Source of the DNA: Streptomyces sp. Alt3 | Lineage (GTDB): Bacteria > Actinomycetota > Actinomycetes > Streptomycetales > Streptomycetaceae | DNA length: 64,000 nt | Reading direction: 5' to 3' | Assembly (NCBI RefSeq): GCF_030719215.1 | Contig: NZ_CP120983.1 | Span: 6,076,001-6,140,000 of the forward strand | In this document: piece by piece, positions 48,595-56,325 of the stretch | Numbering within the stretch: position 1 is the first letter of the stretch | Layout of the letters: each line of letters starts with the position of its first letter | Program-made: the position numbers and the translations under genes | The notes under the pieces: model-generated | Seen by the model: only the letters and a program-made list of their open reading frames with translations | What the model was told of the DNA's origin: nothing | The model's database searches: none

Positions 48595-49956
48595 GTGGAG
48601 CAGCCGACAGGCGGCGCCGGACCGGCCGACGCGGCCGACGGCACCGCGGAGTCGCTCGACCGTCCGCTGCCCGAAGGCGTACGCCACAAGGTGGTGGCGC
48701 TGGTCTCGGACGCGTTCGGCGGGCTGACCGTCGGCGAACTCCCCTCCCAGCTGCGGCAGTACGCCCGTTTCACGCCGAGCAGACGGGCCAAGTTCGCGGG
48801 TAACGCGATGGCCGCCGCCCTGGAGAGCGACCCGGTGTTCCGCCGGCGCATCGGTGAGCGGATCGGCCAGACCCAGCCGGAGCTGGCCGAGGCCCTCGAG
48901 TCCGGTGCGCCGCCCGCCGCCGCGGATCCCGTCGACGTGGCCGCCGCCGCCTACGTGCTGCGGCCGGCCGGCTGGGTCAAGCTGGTCGCCGCGGCCGGCG
49001 AGGAGGTCCAGCGGGCGCACGCCGAGCGGGCGGACGAGGAGACCAGGCGCGAGCTGGAGCGGCTGCGCGAGGAGCTGGACCGCGCCCGCGGCCAGACCCG
49101 GGCGGACACCGAACGGCTGCGTTCGGAGCTGGAGGCGGCCCGCAAGGAGACCGACTCGCTGCACCGCAAGCTGCGCAGCGCCCTCAGCGAGGTGAAGCGG
49201 GGAGAGGCCGCTCTGCGCAAGGCCGGCGCGGAGGCCGACACCGTGCGGGCCGAGTCGGCCGCCCAGGTCTCCGCGGCCGAGAGCGAGACGCGCCGGCTCA
49301 AGGCCCGGCTGGCCGAGGCGGAGGCGTCCGTGGAGGCGGGCCGCCGGGCGGCCCGGGAGGGGCGTTCGGTCGAGGACATGCGCCTGCGGCTGCTCCTGGA
49401 CACCGTGCTCGACGCCGCGCAGGGCCTCCGCCGTGAGCTGGCGCTGCCCCCGTCCTCGCTCCGTCCGGCGGACGGTGTCGAAGCGGTGGAGCCCGGCAGG
49501 ATGTCGCCGAAGGACATCGCGGCCAGGGCCCTTTCGGAGACCGACCCGGCGCTGCTCGACCAGTTGCTGGCCCTCCCGCAGGCACATCTGATCGTCGACG
49601 GCTACAACGTCACGAAGACCGGCTATCCGCAGATGCCCCTGGAGAAGCAGCGGTTGCGCCTCCTGGGCGGTCTCTCGGTCCTCGCGGCGCAGACCGGTGC
49701 CGAGATGACCTGTGTCTTCGACGGTGCCGAACTGGCCGTCCCCGTCCTGCTCGCCCCGCCGCGCGGAGTCCGCGTGCTCTTCAGCAAGGCCGGGGTGACC
49801 GCGGACGAGCTGATCCGGCAGCTGGCGCGCGCCGAACCGCCGGGCAGGCCCGTCGTCGTGGTCTCCACCGACCGTGAAGTCGCCGACGGGGTGGCGAAGG
49901 CGGGGGCGCGGCCGGTCGCGTCCGTCTTGCTCCTGAAGCGCCTTTCGCGCGTCTGA
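48595..49956 (+). CDS. NYN-domain (YacP-like) RNA-binding/nuclease protein with coiled coil
   Basis: A 453-residue protein. After an N-terminal helical region, a long coiled coil runs at about residues 130-270 (EETRRELERLREELDRARGQ onward). The C-terminal domain (from about 320) is NYN/YacP, with LIVDGYNVTKTGYPQM, a VFDGAEL acid cluster and VVVVSTDREVADGVAKAGA. These are the Asp positions of the PIN-like nuclease fold. An RNase role is likely by family. The start is GTG 48595, 37 bases after the zinc-ribbon stop, so the two may be co-transcribed. Confidence 0.88.
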   Translation: MEQPTGGAGPADAADGTAESLDRPLPEGVRHKVVALVSDAFGGLTVGELPSQLRQYARFTPSRRAKFAGNAMAAALESDPVFRRRIGERIGQTQPELAEALESGAPPAAADPVDVAAAAYVLRPAGWVKLVAAAGEEVQRAHAERADEETRRELERLREELDRARGQTRADTERLRSELEAARKETDSLHRKLRSALSEVKRGEAALRKAGAEADTVRAESAAQVSAAESETRRLKARLAEAEASVEAGRRAAREGRSVEDMRLRLLLDTVLDAAQGLRRELALPPSSLRPADGVEAVEPGRMSPKDIAARALSETDPALLDQLLALPQAHLIVDGYNVTKTGYPQMPLEKQRLRLLGGLSVLAAQTGAEMTCVFDGAELAVPVLLAPPRGVRVLFSKAGVTADELIRQLARAEPPGRPVVVVSTDREVADGVAKAGARPVASVLLLKRLSRV

Positions 49957-50078
49957 GGCGTCATGTGAGGCATGTGCGACTTGCCGGAATTTACGGAACG
50001 TACCGTCAAGTCACCGCTACACGCAGTGTGATGAAAGTAAAGAAGTGCCTGGTGTGACGAGATTTTCCTCGTGAGGAT

Positions 50079-50108
50079 TTGAACTGATCACAAGATGGTC
50101 ACTAGGGT
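50079..50108 (+). promoter_or_regulatory. Promoter of the first NlpC/P60 gene
   Basis: TTGAAC (50079-50084) and TAGGGT (50103-50108) are spaced by 18 bases in an AT-richer region, predicting a leader of about 140 bases. Confidence 0.6.
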
Positions 50109-50162
50109 CAGGCCTCGAACCTTCGCACGGTTGATTGCCCATCCGGGGCGACGGCGAAGGAA

Positions 50163-50228
50163 CCGCCGAGTCCGTGACGTGCACGGAGCCGGGGATCTGT
50201 CAGTAATCCCCCACTACCCGGTAGGCGG
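50163..50228 (+). ncRNA. Candidate short c-di-AMP (ydaO-type) riboswitch-like leader
   Basis: The leader begins CCGCCGAGTCCG and ends CTACCCGGTAGGCGG, close to the two ends of actinobacterial ydaO aptamers as I remember them, with CGGAGCCGGGGATC after the first helix. CCGCC (50163-50167) pairs with GGCGG (50224-50228) as P1, and GGGGAT pairs with ATCCCC (50191-50211). At about 66 bases it lacks the central part of a full aptamer, so it may be a shortened or decayed form. Confidence 0.5.
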
Positions 50229-50253
50229 CTCGAGGAAGAAGGAGCTCGCCTTC

Positions 50254-51279
50254 GTGGCGTCCCACCGTCGTCCCAAGCAGCCGAGCCGCGCCCGTGTGAC
50301 CGTGCTCACCGCGACCGCCGCCGCGGCCGTGGCCCTGACCTCCCAGGCAGCCCACGCCGACCCCAAGCCGACCAAGAGTGAGGTCAAGGCAAAGGTCGAC
50401 AAGCTCTACCACGAGGCCGAGGAAGCCACCGAGAAGGCCAACGGCGCCAAGGAACAGCAGGACAAGCTCAAGAAGCAGGCCGACGCGCTCCAGGACAAGG
50501 TCGCCCGCGGCCAGGACGAGCTCAACACCCTGCGCGGCGAGCTCGGTTCGCTCGCGACCGCGCAGTACCGCTCCGGCGGTCTCGACCCGTCGGTCCAGCT
50601 GCTGCTCTCCTCGGACCCGGACAGCTTCCTCGACCAGGCCTCCGCGCTCGACCAGCTGACGGCCAAGCAGGCCGAGTCGCTTCAGAAGATCCAGGCGAAG
50701 CAGCGCACCCTCGCGCAGCAGCGCGAGGAGGCGCAGGGCAAGCTCGCGGACCTCGACGACGTCCGCAAGTCGCTGAACGAGAACAAGAAGAAGTACCAGG
50801 GCAAGCTGGCCGACGCCCAGAAGCTGCTGAACACCCTCACCGCGGCCGAGCGGGCCAAGATGGCCGAGGAGGAGCAGCGCGCCAGCCGCGCCGCCGGTGA
50901 CCGGGTCGAACTCGGCAACGAGGTCCCCGCGTCCGCCCGTGGCGCCGCCGCCCTCCAGGCCGCCTCCACGCAGCAGGGCAAGGCGTACGTCTCCGGTGCC
51001 ACCGGTCCCAACGCCTACGACTGCTCGGGTCTGACCCAGTGGGCCTACGCCCAGGCCGGCGTCCAGATCACCCGCACCACGTACACCCAGATCAACGACG
51101 GTGTCCGGATCGGCCGCAGCGCCCTGAAGCCGGGCGACCTGGTCTTCTTCAATAACACGTCGCACGTCGGCCTGTACGCGGGCAACAACCAGATCCTGCA
51201 CGCCCCCAAGCCCGGCGCCGTGGTCCGCTACGAGTCGATGGACTACATGGGCACCTTCCAGTTCGGCGTGCGCGTCTGA
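50254..51279 (+). CDS. NlpC/P60 peptidoglycan endopeptidase with coiled coil
   Basis: A 341-residue secreted cell-wall hydrolase of RipA type. A signal peptide (ARVTVLTATAAAAVALTSQAAHA) is followed by a long coiled coil (about residues 40-225) and a C-terminal NlpC/P60 domain. The catalytic Cys is in NAYDCSGLTQWAY (about 256) and the His in SHVGLYAGNNQILHAP. GTG 50254 has AAGGAG nine bases upstream; the longer frame from 50095 runs through the untranslated leader. The coiled coil probably controls access to the active site. Confidence 0.93.
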   Translation: MASHRRPKQPSRARVTVLTATAAAAVALTSQAAHADPKPTKSEVKAKVDKLYHEAEEATEKANGAKEQQDKLKKQADALQDKVARGQDELNTLRGELGSLATAQYRSGGLDPSVQLLLSSDPDSFLDQASALDQLTAKQAESLQKIQAKQRTLAQQREEAQGKLADLDDVRKSLNENKKKYQGKLADAQKLLNTLTAAERAKMAEEEQRASRAAGDRVELGNEVPASARGAAALQAASTQQGKAYVSGATGPNAYDCSGLTQWAYAQAGVQITRTTYTQINDGVRIGRSALKPGDLVFFNNTSHVGLYAGNNQILHAPKPGAVVRYESMDYMGTFQFGVRV

Positions 51280-51314
51280 CGCCCGATCGGGCGAATCACG
51301 GCACCCCCCGACTG

Positions 51315-51359
51315 AGCCCCGCCCTGCCGGAGACCACAGGTCACCGGCAGGGCGGGGCT
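51315..51359 (+). terminator. Terminator between the NlpC/P60 paralogues
   Basis: AGCCCCGCCCTGCCGG (51315-51330) pairs with CCGGCAGGGCGGGGCT (51344-51359), followed by GTTTCG. The 13-base loop can extend by GACC/GGTC. Confidence 0.85.
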
Positions 51360-51517
51360 GTTTCGTCCGCATTCACCTGCCCGGCGTGGCCGTTGGTCAC
51401 GGGGTAGCCGTCCGGTTACTGTCTGCGCTGCCGCGCAGCTCCCGGTCGTCGTTCCGCCCGCCCCGGGCGGCAGGGGCCGCGCACGTCTGCGTACAGCGGA
51501 AGGGAGTGCGGCTTCCT

Positions 51518-52540
51518 GTGGTGTCGCATCGCCGCCCCACCCGGCCCGGCCTCGACCGAGGTGTCCGGGCCACCGTCCTGTCCGCCGCCGTGGCCACCGC
51601 TGCGGCCGCCCTCGGTGCGGCGCCCGCGGGCGCCGCACCCGAGGAGACCCGCGAGACGGCCAAGGAGGCCGTCGACCGGTTGTACACGGAGGCCGAGCGC
51701 GCCACCGAGCGGTACAACGGCGCCAGGGAGAACATCGGCCTCCAGCGCGGCCGGATCGCCAGGGCCCAGGACGCGGCGGCCCGGACGCAGGAGGACATCA
51801 ACCGGCTGCGGGCGTCCCTCGGCTCGATGGCGGGCGCGCAGTACCGCTCGGGAGGCATCGACCCCTCGGTCGCCCTCCTGCTCTCCTCCGACCCGGACAC
51901 CTTCCTGGACCGGGCCGCAGCCCTGGACCGTGCGGGCGAGCGCCGGGCGGTGACGCTGGGCAAGCTGCGGCACGCCCAGCGCAAGATCGCCCAGAGCCGC
52001 GCGGAGGCCGCCGGGGCGCTGGCCGCCCTGGAGCGCGACCGCGCGGCGCTGGCCCGCCACAAGAACACCGTGGAGGCGAAGCTGGACCGGGCCCGGCAGT
52101 TGCTGCGCACGCTGCCGGGAACCGACCGGGAGGCCCTCGGCCGCGCCTCGCGCTCCGCCTCCCCGGGGACGCTCACCGCGGACGCCCCCGGCTCCGCGCG
52201 CGGCCTGGCGGCCCTCATGGCGGCCCGGCAGGCGCTGGGACGCCCGTACGTCTGGGGCGCCACCGGCCCCGCCGGATTCGACTGCTCCGGGCTGATGCAG
52301 TGGGCGTACGCGCAGGCCGGGGTCGCCCTGCCCCGGACCTCGCAGGCCCAGCGGTACGCGGGCCGCGTGGTGCCGCTGTCGCAGGCGCGGCCCGGCGATC
52401 TCGTCGCCTACCGCGCGGACGCGAGCCACATCGGGATGTACGCGGGAAACGGCCAGGTCATCCATGCCCCGTACCCCGGCGCACCGGTGCGCTACGACCC
52501 CGTCGGCATGATGCCCGTCTCCTCGGTCACCCGCGTCTGA
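51518..52540 (+). CDS. Second NlpC/P60 peptidoglycan endopeptidase (paralogue)
   Basis: A 340-residue paralogue of the preceding gene with the same plan: an export signal (VRATVLSAAVATAAAALGAAPAGAA), a coiled coil, and NlpC/P60 with catalytic GFDCSGLMQWAYAQAG (about 254) and SHIGMYAGNGQVIHAP. Its opening VVSHRRPTRPG aligns with VASHRRPKQPS of the first protein, which fixes GTG 51518 as start. AGGGAG lies 11 bases upstream. It has its own promoter region without the riboswitch-like leader. Confidence 0.93.
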   Translation: MVSHRRPTRPGLDRGVRATVLSAAVATAAAALGAAPAGAAPEETRETAKEAVDRLYTEAERATERYNGARENIGLQRGRIARAQDAAARTQEDINRLRASLGSMAGAQYRSGGIDPSVALLLSSDPDTFLDRAAALDRAGERRAVTLGKLRHAQRKIAQSRAEAAGALAALERDRAALARHKNTVEAKLDRARQLLRTLPGTDREALGRASRSASPGTLTADAPGSARGLAALMAARQALGRPYVWGATGPAGFDCSGLMQWAYAQAGVALPRTSQAQRYAGRVVPLSQARPGDLVAYRADASHIGMYAGNGQVIHAPYPGAPVRYDPVGMMPVSSVTRV

Positions 52541-52556
52541 CCGTACGATCGGCTCC

Positions 52557-53810
52557 ATGGCTGTTCGGACGCGGGACGCACGGCGGGGCCGCACCGGCGG
52601 CCGGAGCACGGCGGCTGCCGTGCTCGCCGTCCTGCTGCTCGCGCCCGCCTGTGCCGGCCCCCGGGACGCGCCCGCCGGCATGACCGCCGAGGAGGTCGGC
52701 GCCACCCTGGACCGCCGGGCCGCGGCCGTCCTGGCGCACGACACCGCCGCGTACCTGGCCGCGCTCGACCCCCGCGCCACGTCCTTCCGGGCCGCCCAGC
52801 GCACCGAACTGCGCAATCTCGCCGACGTGCCGCTGGAGTCCTGGGCGTACGAGGTGAAGGACGTGAAGGACGGGACCGCGGACCGGGTCACCGCCGAGGT
52901 CGAACTGCGCTACCGGATCAAGGGCTACGACAAGGCCCCCATGTCCTCCTCCCGCACGGTGGAGCTGGTCCGCCGAGGCGAGGACCGCACCTGGTACGTC
53001 GCCGCCGACCGGGCCGCCGAAGGGTCCCCCGGGCAGCTCTGGCAACAGGGTGACGTCGAGGTCGTACGTGGCACGCACAGCCTCGTCCTCGGGGTCGGCC
53101 GCCGTACCGCCGAGCTGCGCCGGATCGCGGACACGGCGGACCGGGCCGTCCCGGTCGTCTCCAGCTCCTGGCCGCGGCCCTGGACGGAACGGGTCGTGGT
53201 CCTCGTCCCCGCGTCCGTGGACGACATGGCGGGGCTCCTCGGTTCACCCACGGACAGCTACCGGGGCATAGCGGCCGTCACCACCGGTGAGGTCGGCGGG
53301 GGCGGCCGGGCGCCCGCGGACCGGGTGATCGTCAATCCGCAGGCGTACGGGATGCTCGGCGACTTCGGGCAGCGGGTCGTCCTGACCCACGAGACCACCC
53401 ATGTGGCGACCCGGGCGCACACCTCCGCCGCCACTCCCGTCTGGCTGTCGGAAGGCTTCGCCGACCGGACGGCCTACCGCCGGGAGAGCCGAACCGCTCC
53501 CGAGATCGCGCCGGAACTGACCGAGGCGGTCCGCTCCGGCGACCTGCCCGCACAGCTGCCGGCCGACGAGGACTTCGGCTTCGGCGAGGACGCGGCGAAG
53601 CTCTCCCGGGCCTACGAGGGCGGCTGGCTGGCCTGCGAGCTGATCGCCCAGGACTGGGGCGAGGAGGAGCTGACCGCCTTCTACGAGGCCGTGGGGAGCC
53701 GTGCGCAGCGGGAAGGAGCCGTGGAGCAGGCCATGCACACGGTGCTCGGCACCACTCCCGAGGACTTCACCGCGCGCTGGCGGGAGTATCTGCGCGACCG
53801 TCTCGGCTGA
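52557..53810 (+). CDS. Lipoprotein with HExxH metalloprotease-like domain
   Basis: A 417-residue exported protein. A lipobox (LLAPAC) follows the signal. An NTF2-like middle region comes next, then HETTH (residues 278-282) with a downstream LSEGFADR whose Glu (about 299) fits the third zinc ligand of gluzincin peptidases. Peptidase activity is therefore likely. TACGAT ends seven bases before the ATG with no Shine-Dalgarno, so a leaderless mRNA is probable. The 3' end overlaps the opposing membrane-protein gene by 44 bases. Confidence 0.85.
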   Translation: MAVRTRDARRGRTGGRSTAAAVLAVLLLAPACAGPRDAPAGMTAEEVGATLDRRAAAVLAHDTAAYLAALDPRATSFRAAQRTELRNLADVPLESWAYEVKDVKDGTADRVTAEVELRYRIKGYDKAPMSSSRTVELVRRGEDRTWYVAADRAAEGSPGQLWQQGDVEVVRGTHSLVLGVGRRTAELRRIADTADRAVPVVSSSWPRPWTERVVVLVPASVDDMAGLLGSPTDSYRGIAAVTTGEVGGGGRAPADRVIVNPQAYGMLGDFGQRVVLTHETTHVATRAHTSAATPVWLSEGFADRTAYRRESRTAPEIAPELTEAVRSGDLPAQLPADEDFGFGEDAAKLSRAYEGGWLACELIAQDWGEEELTAFYEAVGSRAQREGAVEQAMHTVLGTTPEDFTARWREYLRDRLG

Positions 53811-55041
53811 CCCCCTCCACGGCCGGTTCCCGCCGCGCCCCCGGCACGGTGTCCCGCCACAGCCGCCGTCCGGCGTCCAGCGTCGCCACGACGAGCAGAT
53901 CGTTGCGTACGGCCATCAGGGCCACGCCCTCCGCGTCGCTCGCCACCACGTGCGCGAAGCCGAGCGGGAACTCCAGCAGCGTGACGGCGGTGGCCACCAG
54001 GACCAGGCACGCGGGCCGGGCCATCCGGCTGCCCCGGAACACCAGGCACACCGCGGCGAGCCCGAGCGGCCACACCAGGTACTGGGGGCTGATGACCCGG
54101 CTGGTCACGGTGAACAGGAGCACCGCGGTGAACGCCGCGTCCGCCGGGGTGTGCACCGCGAACGTACGGGCCCGCAGCCGCCACACCAGCAGCCAGCCGA
54201 AGGCCAGCACGCTCAGCGCCAGGGCCAGCGTGCTCACCAGCGCCACGTGGGGCCCGGCGAACTCCATCGAGCCGTAGCGCAGCTCGACCCGGCCCTCCCA
54301 GCCGAACTGCCGCGCCACGTGGAAGACCAGCGCCCCCAACGACTCGATCTCCAGCCCCCGGTCCCGCTGGAACGTCAGGAAGGCGAAGGCGCCGGGCAGT
54401 GCCACGGCGGCGGCCAGGGCGAGCACGGCGGCCGTCACCGCCGCCGAGGACCAGGCCCGGAGCGTCTCCCTGCCCCGGGCCGTACCCACCAGCAGCAGGA
54501 CCGGCCACACCTTCAGCAGCGTCCCGAAGGCGGCCAGCGCACCCAGGACCCGCGGGTGGCGCACACCGGCGAGCAGGGCCGCCACCGCGACGGCCGTCAC
54601 CATCAGGTCGTAGCGGGCGTACACGGTCGGCCCGAGCAGCGGCACGCCCACCACCCAGAGCCAGGTGCCCGTCTCCCGCGTGCCGGGGCGGCCTCCCGCG
54701 TACAGCAGAAGCCCGAACACCAGTGCGTCACACAGCAGCACGAGAACGAAGAAGGCGGAGGCGTACTCCAGGAAGGGCAGCAGATCCGGGGAGAGCACGG
54801 CGAGCGCGGCCGCCGGCGGATACTGCCACGTGACGTCGTCCAGCGGGAACGAACCGGCGCGGAGAACCTCGTACCAGCCCCGGTAGATCACCGAGACGTC
54901 GCTCGTGACGTCCGGGCCCGGCACCGTGAACACCTTGAACACGCAGAGCAGCAGCACCGCCCGGGTGAGTCCCCACACGGCCAGGGACAGGCCCCGGCTC
55001 CCCCGGCCGCTCGTACCCGTCCTGACCGTCATGCCCGCCAT
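53767..55041 (-). CDS. GT87/DUF2029-type membrane glycosyltransferase
   Basis: A 424-residue polytopic protein with about ten helices. It resembles the GT-C polyprenyl-phosphate mannosyltransferases (DUF2029/GT87). An early exported-loop acidic segment (GPDVTSDVSVIYRGWYEVL), WQYPPAAALAVLSP, ARYDLMVTAV and SRVISPQYLVWPLG are the usual landmarks. It divides from pimB' head to head, which suits a role in mannolipid or glycan assembly (inference). ATGs at 55041 and 55032 are both possible. Confidence 0.82.
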   Translation of the reverse strand: MAGMTVRTGTSGRGSRGLSLAVWGLTRAVLLLCVFKVFTVPGPDVTSDVSVIYRGWYEVLRAGSFPLDDVTWQYPPAAALAVLSPDLLPFLEYASAFFVLVLLCDALVFGLLLYAGGRPGTRETGTWLWVVGVPLLGPTVYARYDLMVTAVAVAALLAGVRHPRVLGALAAFGTLLKVWPVLLLVGTARGRETLRAWSSAAVTAAVLALAAAVALPGAFAFLTFQRDRGLEIESLGALVFHVARQFGWEGRVELRYGSMEFAGPHVALVSTLALALSVLAFGWLLVWRLRARTFAVHTPADAAFTAVLLFTVTSRVISPQYLVWPLGLAAVCLVFRGSRMARPACLVLVATAVTLLEFPLGFAHVVASDAEGVALMAVRNDLLVVATLDAGRRLWRDTVPGARREPAVEGVSRDGRADTPASAR

Positions 55042-55109
55042 GATGCAGTCCACGGCTGTGCGGGAGCCGTCAGGCAGGGCCGACGGGCCGCCCGGTACTG
55101 TCGGCGGCG

Positions 55110-56252
55110 ATGGACAAGACGCTGATCGTGACGAACGACTTCCCGCCCCGCCCCGGCGGTATCCAGGCATTCCTGCACAACATGGCGCTGCGCATGGACC
55201 CCGGGCGGATCGTCGTCTACGCCTCCACCTGGAAGCGCGGCGCGGAGGGCGCCGAGGCCACCGCCGCCTTCGACGCCGAGCAGCCCTTCACCGTCGTACG
55301 CGACCGCACGACGATGCTGCTGCCCACGCCCCGGGTCACCCGGCAGGCGGCCCGGCTGCTGCGCGAGCACGACTGCACCTCCGTCTGGTTCGGCGCCGCC
55401 GCCCCCCTCGGCCTGATGGCGCCCGCGCTGCGCAGGGCCGGTGCCCGCCGCCTCGTCGCCACCACGCACGGCCACGAGGCCGGCTGGGCCCAGCTGCCCG
55501 CGTCCCGGCAACTGCTGCGCCGCATCGGTGAGGGCACCGACACCATCACCTACCTCGGCGAGTACACCCGGTCCAGGATCGCCGCGGCGCTCACCCCCGA
55601 GGCCGCCGGCCGCATGGTGCAACTGCCGCCCGGGGTCGACGAGAAGACCTTCCACCCGGCCTCCGGAGGCGACCGGGTCAGGGCCCGGCTGGGGCTCACG
55701 GACCGGCCCGTCGTCGTGTGCGTCTCGCGGCTCGTGCCGCGCAAGGGGCAGGACACCCTCATCCTGGCCATGCCCGCCGTTCTGGCGCGGGTGCCGGACG
55801 CCGTCCTGCTCGTCGTGGGCGGCGGCCCGTACGCCGGGCAGCTGAAGAAGCTGGCGGCCGAGACCGGTGTCCAGGACTCCGTGCGCTTCACCGGACCGGT
55901 GCCCTGGGAGGAACTGCCCGCGCACTACGGCGCGGGCGACGTCTTCGCCATGCCCTGCCGGACCCGGCGCGGCGGACTCGACGTCGAGGGCCTCGGCATC
56001 GTCTACCTGGAGGCGTCGGCGACCGGACTGCCCGTCGTCGCGGGCGACTCGGGCGGCGCCCCGGACGCCGTGCTCGACGGCGAGACCGGGTGGGTGGTGC
56101 GGGGAGGCTCCGCGGAGGAGTCGGCCGACCGCATCGTCACGCTGCTCAAGGACCCCGGGCTGCGCCGCCGCACGGGGGAGCGGGGCAGGGCGTGGGTCGA
56201 GGAGAAGTGGCGCTGGGACCTGCTCGCCGAGAAGCTGAAGACGCTGCTCTGA
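55110..56252 (+). CDS. pimB: GT4 phosphatidylinositol mannosyltransferase homologue
   Basis: A 380-residue GT-B glycosyltransferase. The opening TLIVTNDFPPRPGGIQAFLHNMA, the C-domain VVVCVSRLVPRKGQDTLILAMP and the donor motif DVEGLGIVYLEASATGLPVV match PimB' of actinobacteria, which adds the second mannose to phosphatidylinositol from GDP-mannose. The position before fadD also fits the mycobacterial order. TACTGT ends eight bases before the ATG without a Shine-Dalgarno. A very strong terminator follows. Confidence 0.88.
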   Translation: MDKTLIVTNDFPPRPGGIQAFLHNMALRMDPGRIVVYASTWKRGAEGAEATAAFDAEQPFTVVRDRTTMLLPTPRVTRQAARLLREHDCTSVWFGAAAPLGLMAPALRRAGARRLVATTHGHEAGWAQLPASRQLLRRIGEGTDTITYLGEYTRSRIAAALTPEAAGRMVQLPPGVDEKTFHPASGGDRVRARLGLTDRPVVVCVSRLVPRKGQDTLILAMPAVLARVPDAVLLVVGGGPYAGQLKKLAAETGVQDSVRFTGPVPWEELPAHYGAGDVFAMPCRTRRGGLDVEGLGIVYLEASATGLPVVAGDSGGAPDAVLDGETGWVVRGGSAEESADRIVTLLKDPGLRRRTGERGRAWVEEKWRWDLLAEKLKTLL

Positions 56253-56255
56253 GCC

Positions 56256-56311
56256 CGTACGAGGAGGGCCCCGCACCGGTCGCGTGACCGGTGCGGGGCC
56301 CTCCTCGTACG
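56256..56311. terminator. Bidirectional terminator (pimB / acyl-CoA ligase)
   Basis: A perfect 26-bp stem (56256-56281 with 56286-56311) has the 4-base loop GCGT and stands between convergent genes. It is the longest hairpin in the window. Confidence 0.88.
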
Positions 56312-56325
56312 CGTGCGCCGTCGGA

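Noticed and set aside
50095..50253. N-terminal extension of the first NlpC/P60 protein
   Set aside because: It would translate through the -10 region and the riboswitch-like leader, and the signal peptide clearly follows GTG 50254.
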